Program-made: the position numbers and the translations under genes
The notes under the pieces: generated by a model
The model's database searches: none
Told to the model about the DNA's origin: nothing
What the model saw: only the letters and a program-made list of their open reading frames with translations
In this document: positions 15,540 through 25,159 of the stretch, one piece after another
Numbering within the stretch: the first letter of the stretch is position 1
How the letters are laid out: each line of letters opens with the position of its first letter
Assembly: GCF_004138295.1 (NCBI RefSeq)
Contig: NZ_SCFM01000024.1
Location: 1 to 64,000, forward strand
DNA: 64,000 nt
Source: Ectobacillus funiculus
GTDB lineage: Bacteria; Bacillota; Bacilli; Bacillales; Bacillaceae_G
Reading direction: 5' to 3'

Positions 15540-17378
15540 ATGTCCTCGACAGTAATTGCTGCATATGCTGTTGTTTGTGCCATTATATTTGCTGTTGTTA
15601 ATATGGTGTTTCGTCGTAAACGGGACATAAAGCCAGTCGGTGATGAGAGTGAACAGATAGCAGGGAATCAACCTGTTGAAGAAACAGTAGATCAACGGGC
15701 AGAAGATAGTGATTCCTCTTCCATGCAGGTACTGCAAAGCGCAGCTACAGTAGCGGGGGAAGTAGAAGAAAAAGTAGAAGTGGAAGTGGAGAAAGTCCCT
15801 CTGCCGAAGCGGGAAGGGGAGGCACGAGAAGGAGTACAGATGGAAGCCGGTAAATCTCCCGCAAATACAGGTGTGATGCTGGTCATTTTGGTCGTTGGTA
15901 TGTTCATTTCTATTTTAAACCAGACCGTTATTAACATTGTGCTGCCAGAGCTCATCAATGAGTTCAGCATATCCGCTACTACTGCTCAATGGTTGTCCAC
16001 TGGATTTATGCTTGTGAACGGAATTTTAGTTCCCATTAGCGTCTATTTAGTGAAGACATTTACGTATCGAAGGCTCTTTTTAGCTGCGATACTATTTTTC
16101 ACAGTTGGTTCCGTTGTTAGTGCTGTGGCAACCAATTTCCCGATCATGATGACAGGCCGTACCATTCAAGCAGTCGGTGCTGGTATTCTCATGCCAGTTG
16201 GATCGAATATTTTCTTGATGCTCTTTCCTCCTGAAAAACGCGGTGTGGCTATGGGCTTACTCGGTGTCGCGCTCATTCTGGCACCGGCTATCGGGCCTAC
16301 GATTGCCGGCTGGCTTGTGCAAAACTATACGTGGAATATCATGTTTTACGGGATGTTTGTTCTTGGTTTGATTATCTTTTTTGTAGCACTGCGCTTCTTT
16401 AACCTCGTACAGCCGCTGTCAAAACCGAAGTTTGACACGGTTGGCGCGGGGGCTTCCACTCTTGGTTTGGGTACTCTCTTGTACGGCTTTAGTGAGGCCG
16501 GTGCCAAAGGCTGGGGCAGTGCCGAGGTTGTAAGTATGCTGCTGCTCGGTGTAATCGGGATTATCTTCTTTATCCTGTGGGAATTGAGGGCAGAAACGAA
16601 GCTGATCGATCTGACAGTTTTCAAAGTTCCGGTATTTTCCTTTACCCTGTTGATTAATATCATCATTACGGTAAGCATGTACGGCGGCATGTTGCTGCTT
16701 CCGGTGTATTTACAAAACATCCGTGGATTTACAGCGCTGGAATCAGGCTTATTGCTGCTTCCCGGCTCCTTGCTGATGGGATTCATGGGACCAGTTGCAG
16801 GAAAGCTGTTTGACCGATATGGAATTCGTCCGTTAGCGATTTTTGGACTGCTAATTATGACATACAGTACCTATGAATATACACAGCTTTCCATGGACAC
16901 ATCCTACACGTATATTATGTGGATGTATACGTTACGTTCCTTTGGAATGGCTTTCCTGATGATGCCCATCATGACTGCCGGGATGAACGCTCTGAAGATG
17001 AGTCAAATTTCGGACGGAACAGCGGCGCAAAATACATTGCGTTCGGTAGCAGGATCCGTTGGAACAGCCCTTCTGGTTACTGTGATGACACAGCAAACCA
17101 CATTTCATGCAGCAGATTACGCCAATGAAGTAACCGCAGCGAACCCGGTGCTGTATACAAGCTTTACACAGACAGGGCAAGGTTTGGCCGCACTGGCGCA
17201 TGTTCCAGCGCAGACAGCAGGGGCTCTGGAAACATCTATGCTGTATGGGCAGGTAATGAAGCTTTCTACTGTGGCTGGGGTGAATGATGCCTTCTGGGTG
17301 GCAACGATCGCCTCTGCACTTGCCCTTGTTTTGTCACTTTTCTTGCAATCCTCTAAAAGGCAGGTTGTGAAAAAATAG
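15540..17378 (+). CDS. EmrB/QacA-type MFS drug exporter with N-terminal extension
   Basis: DHA2-family proton-drug antiporter of 612 aa. The 14-helix core begins near residue 115 (GVMLVILVVGMFISILNQT) with the DHA2 signature GRTIQAVGAGILMP further on. Ahead of it lies an unusual extension of about 110 residues: one extra helix (residues 4-23), then an acidic, Glu/Val-rich linker. Operon with the adaptor at 14874. G+C is visibly higher in the second half than in neighbouring genes, which may point to transfer. Substrates cannot be predicted. Confidence 0.85.
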   Translation: MSSTVIAAYAVVCAIIFAVVNMVFRRKRDIKPVGDESEQIAGNQPVEETVDQRAEDSDSSSMQVLQSAATVAGEVEEKVEVEVEKVPLPKREGEAREGVQMEAGKSPANTGVMLVILVVGMFISILNQTVINIVLPELINEFSISATTAQWLSTGFMLVNGILVPISVYLVKTFTYRRLFLAAILFFTVGSVVSAVATNFPIMMTGRTIQAVGAGILMPVGSNIFLMLFPPEKRGVAMGLLGVALILAPAIGPTIAGWLVQNYTWNIMFYGMFVLGLIIFFVALRFFNLVQPLSKPKFDTVGAGASTLGLGTLLYGFSEAGAKGWGSAEVVSMLLLGVIGIIFFILWELRAETKLIDLTVFKVPVFSFTLLINIIITVSMYGGMLLLPVYLQNIRGFTALESGLLLLPGSLLMGFMGPVAGKLFDRYGIRPLAIFGLLIMTYSTYEYTQLSMDTSYTYIMWMYTLRSFGMAFLMMPIMTAGMNALKMSQISDGTAAQNTLRSVAGSVGTALLVTVMTQQTTFHAADYANEVTAANPVLYTSFTQTGQGLAALAHVPAQTAGALETSMLYGQVMKLSTVAGVNDAFWVATIASALALVLSLFLQSSKRQVVKK

Positions 17379-17452
17379 AAAAATGGGAAGCATACAAGAA
17401 TTCTAGGAAAAGCTACTCTACCTGGATTAAGTACTGCATCTCTCTACTGATT

Positions 17453-17485
17453 GCCATGTTCTTTCTACAGGAACATGGCTTTTGG
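17453..17485. terminator. terminator between convergent MFS genes
   Basis: GCCATGTTC and GAACATGGC with a 9-base loop, followed by TTTTGG. Confidence 0.65.
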
Positions 17486-17512
17486 TTACATGTGAAGGAA
17501 GTAGTGGGTGGT

Positions 17513-18742
17513 TCAAAGGGTTTTCTTGATATTGTTTAGCGGAGAAGAAAACTTTGATCTGCTTGTTGCAATCATTGCTAAACGAATAGAAACCGTGATT
17601 GAAATAATAGTAAGAATGGCAATCATGGAGACAACTCCACTCCATCCAAAGTTACTATAGAGTGTGCCACTTACAGTTCCGCCAACACTTGAACCGGCAT
17701 AGTAGAAAAATAGGTATAGTGAGGCAGCTTGTGCTTTATCGTGAGTAGCCACTTTTCCAACCCAGCTGCTTGCAATGGAATGGCCTGCAAAAAAGCCATA
17801 GGTAAAAATCGCAATCCCCAAAATTTTCAACCATATATTTGTGTCTAATGTAATGCATCCCCCGATCAATAAGATAAACAGCGAAAACTGCAAGATTTTT
17901 CTTTTCCCATGCTTATCAGCTAGCATTTCCATCCACGTAGAACTAAATGTACCAACCATATATACGATAAAAATAAATCCCACTAATGTTTGACTTAAGT
18001 TATAGGGTGGTTCAATAAGTTGAAATCCAATATAGTTGTATAAAGATACAAAGCTACTACTTAGCAAAAAACCAATGATAAGTAGATAAATAAGCCCAGG
18101 CTCCTTGAATTGGCTAAACAACGAGCTTACTAGTTGTTTCATCTCAAATTTTTGTGATTCAAAATGGGAGGATGGAGGAAGTAATAACCAAAAAATAAAG
18201 CTTGAAAGCAAACTAATCAGTCCAATCCCTATTAGTGCTGCATGCCAATTCATATAATCAGTTAAAACTCCGCTAATGATACGTCCGGACATACCGCCAA
18301 TCGAATTCCCGCTAATGTATAATCCCATTGCCATTCCTAAGCTCTGGGGCTCAATCTCCTCACCTAAATAAGCCATTGCAACAGCTGGAAGTCCAGCCAG
18401 TGCGATTCCCTCTAATATTCTGCCTGCTAGTAGTAAATGAAAATTTGGCGTAAATGACGTTAAAATGGAAAGAATCGACGATAAAGCCAAAGATAGAGTC
18501 ATGACCGGTTTACGTCCAAATACCTCTGATAAAGAACCGGAAATTAACATACTAATCGCTAGAGCAATGGTGGTGGATGACACGGTTAAGCTTGAAACAG
18601 CCGGCGAAACTTGAAATTCCCTCGAAATCTCAGGAAGCAAAGGCTGCGTTCCCCATAGGATGGCAAAAGTACTAAACCCGCCTGCAAATAAAGCTAAATT
18701 GACTTTCTTAAATGTACTTGTTCTACGCTGAATATAATTCAT
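17513..18742 (-). CDS. MFS exporter, YnfM-like
   Basis: Twelve-helix major facilitator (409 aa). The first loop motif, SLSEVFGRKPVMTLSLALSS, is the DHA1 motif A, and the opening FAILWGTQPLLPEISREFQVS matches the YnfM branch. It is divergent from the LysR gene at 19062, a common pairing in which the regulator controls the exporter. Convergent with the emrB-type gene. Substrate unknown. Confidence 0.8.
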   Translation of the reverse strand: MNYIQRRTSTFKKVNLALFAGGFSTFAILWGTQPLLPEISREFQVSPAVSSLTVSSTTIALAISMLISGSLSEVFGRKPVMTLSLALSSILSILTSFTPNFHLLLAGRILEGIALAGLPAVAMAYLGEEIEPQSLGMAMGLYISGNSIGGMSGRIISGVLTDYMNWHAALIGIGLISLLSSFIFWLLLPPSSHFESQKFEMKQLVSSLFSQFKEPGLIYLLIIGFLLSSSFVSLYNYIGFQLIEPPYNLSQTLVGFIFIVYMVGTFSSTWMEMLADKHGKRKILQFSLFILLIGGCITLDTNIWLKILGIAIFTYGFFAGHSIASSWVGKVATHDKAQAASLYLFFYYAGSSVGGTVSGTLYSNFGWSGVVSMIAILTIISITVSIRLAMIATSRSKFSSPLNNIKKTL

Positions 18743-19061
18743 TGCTCATACTCCTTATTTACTAATGAAATTCCGCCAAAAAAGATTTTGGTTAATTGCG
18801 CAAAAAATTTTCGTTAACTTAGTAACGCATTTGATATGTCCCACCCCAATTTGTGTTACTCAATGAAAATGAAAATGGTAAAAAATAGGTATTTGAGTCC
18901 AGTATCATTCTTCCAAAGCATCGCCCTGATAAAAGATTTGATAATAAATAAAACTCAACATGTTCTAATATCAGTTTAGCAAGGTATCATATATACTAAA
19001 AATATATATTTCGTATAACATTTATATTATAAAAGTATAAATCGATCAGGGGTGTTTGATT
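18743..19061. promoter_or_regulatory. divergent MFS/LysR control region
   Basis: About 320 bases without a gene. The part next to the LysR gene is very AT-rich with several T-n11-A arrangements (around 18985-19040), as expected for a LysR site, but I cannot single out one. Confidence 0.35.
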
Positions 19062-19925
19062 TTGGATATAAAACAACTCGCATATTTTTTGGCAATTGCT
19101 GAAGAGGGCAATATTACAAAAGCAGCAGAAAGACTCCATATAGCTCAGCCGCCGTTGAGTCAGCAGCTTAAACTGTTGGAGGAAGAGCTCGGAGTAGTGC
19201 TAATGGAAAGGAGTACACGTAAAATACAGATTACTGATGCAGGACGGCTTCTCCAGAATCGGGCGAAACAGATTATAGAGCTTATGGAAAAAACAACAAA
19301 GGAATTCAAAGATTTGAAAGAGGGACTTCAAGGGACACTTTCCATAGGCACAATCTCTTCAGCGGGAGCAGCATTACTGCCAGCTGAAATACAGATCTTT
19401 CATGAAAAATATCCTGGCGTTGATTTCCGGATAAGGGAGAATACTACATTTGAAATTGTTGAGCTACTTAAGGGTGGGGTCGTAGAAATTGGGATTATCC
19501 GTACACCATTCAATCAAGATACATTCTCATCCATTAATTTATCAGATGAACCGATGGTAGCTGGCGCATTGGACTTATTCTGGAATGATGATACGGGATA
19601 CTTAGACTTGACAGCGCTTGAAGGCAAGCCATTGCTTATGCATAATAGATATGCGAATAACATTGAAGAAGCTTGCAGAAAGGCTGGTTTTGAACCGAGG
19701 GTTATATGCAGGGCAGATAATACGAGATCCATGCTAAAATGGGCAAGTATCGGAATGGGAATAGTAATCATACCGAGAGACATGATCTCATTAGAACAAG
19801 ATGTGAAGCTTCATTTCAGAGAGATAAAGGAAGAGTCGCTTATAACAAGAACAGTAATCATTTGGATGAAGAACGGACATCTATCAACCCCAGCTAGGCA
19901 TTTTTTGGAGCTTTTTCATACTTAA
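19062..19925 (+). CDS. LysR-family regulator
   Basis: Full-length LysR protein (287 aa): N-terminal helix-turn-helix (LAYFLAIAEEGNITKAAERL with AQPPLSQQLKLLEEELG, residues 5-45) and a C-terminal substrate-binding fold. Translation probably starts at the TTG at 19062, seven bases after GGGGTG; a TTG two codons earlier is too close to the site. The likely target is the divergent MFS exporter. Ligand unknown. Confidence 0.85.
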   Translation: MDIKQLAYFLAIAEEGNITKAAERLHIAQPPLSQQLKLLEEELGVVLMERSTRKIQITDAGRLLQNRAKQIIELMEKTTKEFKDLKEGLQGTLSIGTISSAGAALLPAEIQIFHEKYPGVDFRIRENTTFEIVELLKGGVVEIGIIRTPFNQDTFSSINLSDEPMVAGALDLFWNDDTGYLDLTALEGKPLLMHNRYANNIEEACRKAGFEPRVICRADNTRSMLKWASIGMGIVIIPRDMISLEQDVKLHFREIKEESLITRTVIIWMKNGHLSTPARHFLELFHT

Positions 19926-19983
19926 TAAGCTTTGGTCCTCATTGTCAGTTGTGCAGCAATAAATAGCCTTTTTCTGCTTTCGA

Positions 19984-20036
19984 GAATTATGTGAACAAGC
20001 AGTATCCTCCAGCTAATTTGGAGGGCATTTTTATAG
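19984..20036 (+). repeat. dispersed terminator-like repeat, copy B
   Basis: GAATTATGTGAACAAGCA leader, then CCTCCA...TGGAGGGC stem, then ATTTTTATAG. Lies after the LysR gene. Confidence 0.65.
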
Positions 20037-20054
20037 GCTTATGTAAAAAATTGC

Positions 20055-20099
20055 AAGAGAAAGACCTGTCTTTCCTATAAAAGACGGGTCTTTCTCTTA
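20055..20099 (-). terminator. strong hairpin at the end of the LysE-like frame
   Basis: AAGAGAAAGACC...TCTTT pairs with AAAGAC...GGTCTTTCTCTT over about 19 bp; it overlaps the last codons of the minus-strand frame and may act in both directions. Confidence 0.55.
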
Positions 20100-20552
20100 T
20101 AAAATTGCAATGGCAGAATAAACAAGTAACAAACACATTATCGTATTTACTAACTTATCGTATTTTAAAAATATCTTCTTAAAAGTCGCACCGAATATAG
20201 ACCACAATAATAATGCTGCACAACCTATTAGGATTGTTGCAGACATCAAAGAGAGCGCAGCTACATTTGAATTATGATAAGGAAGTATGAAAGTTGACAT
20301 TGCCGTTAAGAAATACAAGATACTTTTTATATTGAGAACTTGGAAAAGCAGTCCTGATAAAAAGGAAGACTGGCCGTGAGCAGCATCATTATTACTTTTC
20401 GTAGAGAAAGCTATTTGCCATGCCAGATACAGTAAATATGCTGCGCCAACTATTTTAAAGTAAGGTTCTATCATGGGAATCCAGTGATAAAGGCTTGTTG
20501 TTAACAATGAGGTTACTACACCAAGGATATTCGGGTATTGAATTAGGACCAT
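20097..20552 (-). pseudogene. 5'-truncated LysE/RhtB-type exporter
   Basis: The frame carries the central and C-terminal part of a LysE-type amino acid exporter: FKIVGAAYLLYLAWQIAFS is the conserved helix after the cytoplasmic loop, and the later helices are present. The family is about 200 aa and starts with a PGP-containing helix; here roughly the first 55-60 residues are missing and the first 10 codons of the frame are unrelated. At about 20505-20525 it meets the truncated start of the oppositely oriented TIM-barrel gene. Confidence 0.6.
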
Positions 20553-21301
20553 GGGGATATTTTCCTAAGGAATATACTAGATTAAAAGACGAACTACAAC
20601 AAAGAAATTTGGAGCTTGTTGCTACCACCTTAATGGATGATCTTACTTCTGATAGTACCACTAATGCAATGATTTCATTGCTTGATCAACTGGCATCCGT
20701 ACAAGTTCAATTCGAAAGTGCGAAGTATATTGTATTAATTGATGCTTGCTACACAGATTTAGTAACCGGCAAATTAATAAGACCACAAGATTTAAATGAT
20801 GCTGAATGGGAAAGTTTCGTTAAAAATATTATCAGGATAAGGGACTATGCAAAAGTAAACTATGATTTAGAAGTTGTTTTTCATCCTCATGCTCAAACTC
20901 ATGTTGAAACAGAGACTCAAATGGAGCGCCTTCTAGAAGATACCGATATTAATCTTTGTTTTGATATAGGCCATCATGCTTATGTGGGTGGTAACCCAGT
21001 TGCATTTATGCGAAAACATTACAAGCGTATCTCGTATCTGCATCTTAAAAACTGTGATATGAAGGTTCGGGAAAAGATGCTTCAGGAAAACTGGTCATTT
21101 GCAAAAGCCGTTAGTGAAGATATTATGGTGGAGCCTGAATTAGGAGTTATTGACATGATCCAATTTTCAGAAGTACTAAAGGAAGTGGATTTTAAAGGTT
21201 GGGTCATTGTGGAACAAGATATGTATCCAGCACCGATTGATAAACCTTTTCCGATATTAAAAAGAACGCGAAGATACTTAGAGAAAATTGGTTTAGGTTA
21301 G
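20495..21301 (+). pseudogene. 5'-truncated IolE-like sugar epimerase/dehydratase
   Basis: TIM-barrel protein of the inosose dehydratase/xylose isomerase-like group. Family features: GYSGIELGPWGYFP at the start of the frame, the metal-site segments VVFHPHAQTHVET, CFDIGHHAYVGGNP, YLHLKNCD and the terminal GWVIVEQDMYP. IolE relatives have about 30-40 further residues before the ELGPWGYFP strand (first beta strand and helix); they are absent here and no ribosome binding site precedes the ATG. The remaining 268 codons are otherwise intact. Confidence 0.6.
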
Positions 21302-21316
21302 AATAGGGGGAGTTTC

Positions 21317-21355
21317 AAGGGTCGTAAGTTCATATGGTGACTTACGACCCTTTTT
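21317..21355 (+). terminator. terminator after the IolE-like frame
   Basis: AAGGGTCGTAAGT pairs with ACTTACGACCCTT, followed by TTTTT. Confidence 0.75.
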
Positions 21356-21578
21356 CTAAGAAGAGGCCGTCTCAGAAATGACTCCTGAAGAATGGATGTA
21401 ACATACATAACAGTAAATATAAAAATATTACAATGAATATTTTTTAAACTAAGCATCAGCTTTTTTGAGTAAGTATATAATTTGTAATTTTTTCTAAATA
21501 CCGTTATCCTATGTAACGTAGCTATTACTTAAAGTTAGCTGATGAAAATTAATAAGAAACAATCAGGAGGAGATCATA

Positions 21579-22640
21579 ATGGCACATACGACGATCCATA
21601 AGCTTTTTGAACCTGTAACCATAGGTGCGTGGAAGTTGCGTACAAGAACAGCCATGGCACCAATGACACGCTGCTTTGCTGATGTTCAAACAGGAGTTGT
21701 TGGTGAAGATGTCGTGGAATATTACCGTCGACGTGCAGCGGATGGAATTGGTCTAATTATTACTGAAGGTATTGTCATTAGTCCTCGCGCAAAAGGTAAC
21801 CCTGGTGTTCCGGGGCTGTATACTCAAAATCAAATTAATGCCTGGAAGAAGGTAACTGAAGCGGTGCACCGAGAAGGTGGAACGATCATCGCACAAATTT
21901 GGCATGTTGGAAGAGCAAGTCATCATGAGATTGCTGACAATCTACCACCACAGGCACCATCAGCTATACGAGCGGAAGGAAAAGTATCACGATTTGGAAA
22001 ACCTTTTGATATACCTGAAGAAATGAGTATCGACGATATTAAAGAAGTCATCGGCCAATATGCACAAGCTGCAAGAAATGCAATTGAAGCAGGTTTTGAC
22101 GGAGTTGAAGTGCATGGTGCCCACGGATATTTAATTGATCAATTCAATTCAGATGTTTCCAATCACCGTACAGATAGATACGGAGGAGATCTTGCAGGCA
22201 GACTAACATTTATGAAAGAAGTCTTAAAGGAAGTTATTGATGCAGTGGGAGCTAATCGTACACTCATTCGATTTTCAGCATTAAAAATCGACCGACCGGA
22301 TTACATGTGGGAAGATCCGGAGGAAGCGATTCAAACTTTTATTGAAGCCTTCAAAGAGGTTGGTATAACAATGATTCATCCGTCAACCATGGAATTTACC
22401 AAAACAATTGCCGATGGAAAAACAATGCATCAGCTCGTCCGTAAATATTGGGATGGAGTTATTGTCGGAGTCGGAGATTTAGATGCTGAAACAGCCGAAC
22501 AAGCAATAACAGAAGGAACGATTGATATTGCCGCTTTTGGACGTCCATTAATTTCCAATCCAAACTTTCTTCATCGAGTGGAAAAAGAAGAAGAAATTAT
22601 TCTGTATGATGCGAAAACTCATCTGCAGGAATTAATTTAG
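21579..22640 (+). CDS. old yellow enzyme family NADH:flavin oxidoreductase
   Basis: FMN-dependent ene-reductase (353 aa) that reduces activated C=C bonds or nitro compounds with NAD(P)H. Family signs: AMAPMTRC for FMN binding near residue 25, HVGRASH around 108, and the substrate-site HGAHGYLIDQF (about 185) with the His-x-x-His pair and catalytic Tyr, then FGRPLISNPN near the end for phosphate binding. GGAGGAG precedes the ATG. It is single-gene, in a stretch of redox/detoxification genes. Confidence 0.88.
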   Translation: MAHTTIHKLFEPVTIGAWKLRTRTAMAPMTRCFADVQTGVVGEDVVEYYRRRAADGIGLIITEGIVISPRAKGNPGVPGLYTQNQINAWKKVTEAVHREGGTIIAQIWHVGRASHHEIADNLPPQAPSAIRAEGKVSRFGKPFDIPEEMSIDDIKEVIGQYAQAARNAIEAGFDGVEVHGAHGYLIDQFNSDVSNHRTDRYGGDLAGRLTFMKEVLKEVIDAVGANRTLIRFSALKIDRPDYMWEDPEEAIQTFIEAFKEVGITMIHPSTMEFTKTIADGKTMHQLVRKYWDGVIVGVGDLDAETAEQAITEGTIDIAAFGRPLISNPNFLHRVEKEEEIILYDAKTHLQELI

Positions 22641-22777
22641 TCCTGTTGGTTTCTTAAAAGCGGTTGTTTCATAAATCGTATAACAGGTGCCATTCCTAAA
22701 TAAGAAGTGCGTCTTATGATAAGACAACGCTTGTTTTTTATTTAAGAATAGAGCGCTTTTCTGAAGTAATGAAAAAA

Positions 22778-22812
22778 GCCTAATTTCTCAGCATTAAATT
22801 GAGAAATTGGGC
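22778..22812. terminator. bidirectional terminator
   Basis: GCCTAATTTCTCA pairs with TGAGAAATTGGGC, with AAAAAA before and TTTTAA after. It separates the ene-reductase from the convergent O-methyltransferase. A weaker hairpin lies at about 22708-22740. Confidence 0.65.
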
Positions 22813-22883
22813 CTTTTAATATATTTTTTCCACAAACGTGCTCGATTATAGAAGAACCCTTGAGCTTTTATTAGTTGGTTCAG

Positions 22884-23546
22884 CTATTTTACAACCCCCA
22901 GAGCAAACCCATCATATCCTTTTACACCTACAGTTTGAATGGCTGTTGAATCAATGCGTGACTCCTCTGATAACAAGTTAATAAATTGACGAATCCCTTG
23001 CACATTTGATTCTTCAGGGTCATCTTCAATTACTTTTCCATTACGTACTACGTTATCTGTAATGATAACTGTTCCAGGTTTTGATAGTTCTAGCGCCCAT
23101 TTCAAATATTCTGGGTTGTTTGGTTTATCTGCATCAATAAAAATGAGATCGAAGCTTAAGAGTCTCTTTTTTAGGATTGGAAGAGTTCCAAGCGCTGGAC
23201 CTACCATGATTTCAATTTGATTCTCTAATCCTGCGTTTTTTATATTCTCATTTGCCACTTTTGCATGTTTTTCACTAAATTCAAGTGTTACGAGATGTCC
23301 ATCCTCTGGTAATGCACGTGCGAGCCAAACACTGCTATAGCCGCCAAGAGTACCAATTTCAAGGATATTCTTTGCTCCTTTAAGCTTGGCAAGCAAGTAA
23401 AGTAACTTTCCCTGATTAGGTGACACATCAATAGCTGGTAACCCTGCTTCTGCATTTGCTTTCAGAATTGAATTCATAATTGGATCTGACTTTTGAAGTT
23501 TACTGCTAAAATAAATATCTACATCATTCCATAAAGAAATATTCAT
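22884..23546 (-). CDS. SAM-dependent O-methyltransferase (caffeoyl-CoA OMT type)
   Basis: Class I methyltransferase of 220 aa. SAM-binding motif I is LEIGTLGGYSSVWLA (about 60-74), the metal/catalytic strand is DLIFIDADKPNN (about 130-141), and ITDNVVRNGKV provides the third acidic position typical of cation-dependent COMT-like enzymes. I choose the ATG at 23546 because GGGGGGAACGCT precedes it. Bacterial relatives methylate catechol-like substrates; the true substrate is unknown. Confidence 0.82.
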   Translation of the reverse strand: MNISLWNDVDIYFSSKLQKSDPIMNSILKANAEAGLPAIDVSPNQGKLLYLLAKLKGAKNILEIGTLGGYSSVWLARALPEDGHLVTLEFSEKHAKVANENIKNAGLENQIEIMVGPALGTLPILKKRLLSFDLIFIDADKPNNPEYLKWALELSKPGTVIITDNVVRNGKVIEDDPEESNVQGIRQFINLLSEESRIDSTAIQTVGVKGYDGFALGVVK

Positions 23547-23845
23547 AGCGTTCCCCCCCTTTTTGGTAATAGCATCTATCTCCAATTGTAATTATTCTAT
23601 TATTCCAGTTATTAGTTCAGTACTCTTTATCTTTTCAAAAAAGGACGTGTTCTTAAAGAGCAGCGTCCTTTAATGGAAGATCGTTCAACATTATTAAGAG
23701 CCTCCTAGCTACCTACGTAAGATATTGCAGAAAAGTACTCAGATACTTTAAACGAAATTATCCTCTCACACCGTCTTTTGGATTCCATGAACCATGTAAA
23801 CTTCCTTATATTCCTGATAATATATCAATTCAGAATTTCAAATTA

Positions 23846-24592
23846 TTAAACGATTGATCTAGCAATTCTAAAGCTGATATCATCGATATAAAAATCAGGC
23901 ATACTCTTTCGACGACAAGTAGCTCCACATCCACGTTCTTCTTCTGCCCAACTTCCTCCGCGAATTATTCTGTAGTTACCAAATGTCGCTTCATCGTATA
24001 AGTCCCAGCACCATTCCCAAACATTTCCGATCATGCCATAAAAGCCCCAATCATTAGGCTTTTTCTCACCAACTTCGTGTACTCGTTCGTTAGAATTATC
24101 TTTATACCAAGCGATTTCATCAATTTCACCATACCGATATCCTGTTGATTTTGCCTTACATGCGTATTGCCATTCAGCATCTGTCGGTAAACGAAAACCA
24201 TTAGTAGTATAATTGCAAATAACTAATTTACTTTCATTATCAAAATCATAAAACTTGTCATAACCGAGCGCATCAGATAGTAAATTACAAAAATTCACTG
24301 CATCTATCCATGAAACATTAACAACTGGTTTTCGAGCCTCAGTTGTTGTTAAAAATTTCTTCTCTATAATAATGGCATAAAGTTCTTCTGTCACCGTATA
24401 TTTGGCAAGATAAAATGGCTTAATCTCAACATTCCAACTAACTGCCTTTAAATTTTTTCTCATACCCGGCATTCCAAATTTATAGTTTGAACTCATCCAT
24501 TTTTGCTCGTTTCGAAAATCCCGTAGGCGGATTTCTCCTTCAGGAATATACACCATTAAATCTTTTAAGTAGTCATTTAAGTTAGCTAACAT
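23846..24592 (-). CDS. SUMF1/FGE-sulfatase-modifying-fold protein
   Basis: A 248-aa protein with the formylglycine-generating enzyme fold: PFYLAKYTVTEELY (about 58), VNVSWIDAVNFCNLLS (about 92), GFRLPTDAEWQYACKA (about 132), GNVWEWCWDLY (about 188) and RIIRGGSWAEEERGC (about 205). The copper-binding Cys pair of true FGE is not in its usual place after GGSW; Cys residues follow later (GCGATCRR). No sulfatase gene is near. It is probably a binding or non-FGE enzyme. Single gene. Confidence 0.75.
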   Translation of the reverse strand: MLANLNDYLKDLMVYIPEGEIRLRDFRNEQKWMSSNYKFGMPGMRKNLKAVSWNVEIKPFYLAKYTVTEELYAIIIEKKFLTTTEARKPVVNVSWIDAVNFCNLLSDALGYDKFYDFDNESKLVICNYTTNGFRLPTDAEWQYACKAKSTGYRYGEIDEIAWYKDNSNERVHEVGEKKPNDWGFYGMIGNVWEWCWDLYDEATFGNYRIIRGGSWAEEERGCGATCRRKSMPDFYIDDISFRIARSIV

Positions 24593-25159
24593 TGTCCTCT
24601 CCTAGTCTTGAATTAATGATATTAGACACGACCTTTATATTAAGGTAGCTTTTAAGGAGTATTGTTTAAGTATTTCTTCACAATCTCATACCAATATTAA
24701 TATAAATATCCAGTTGTGTTTGGAGGTCTATTCAGGAATATGGCTCGTTTGTTGGATAACGAATAAGACATGATCTTCTCTCCTTAAACTCTCCGTTCAA
24801 GGATTATTACCGACATATGTGTTCAGAAAGTCATTATTTTCTGAACACATGAATTTCATTCTTAGTTTCGTATGTGACTTTAAGAGATAAATTGCATTCA
24901 AATGGATGTTAAGTGACAATAAAGTTGGCTAAAAAATAATACATTCCTTTAAAAATGCCAATCATATCATTCCATTAAAGGAGGCAGGTTGTGGAAGATT
25001 AACTTGAAGATGATGAAAATATTTTATTTGAATGTAAAGTATTACACTTAAACTAATGGATCAGATTAGTGAAAGGGAGATAAAAAGAGAAGGGTGCAGT
25101 TTGTACACCCTCTAGTTCTCCCACGATATTAATAGAACAAGGAACTCAGTTTGTTAGTC
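24593..25159. other. 567-base gap with hairpins only
   Basis: No gene recognised. A perfect 13-bp hairpin ATGTGTTCAGAAA/TTTCTGAACACAT lies at 24817-24850, another (TCCTTTAA/TTAAAGGA) at about 24944-24981, and AGGGTG/CACCCT at 25091-25111, which could end the minus-strand reductase fragment. Confidence 0.5.
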
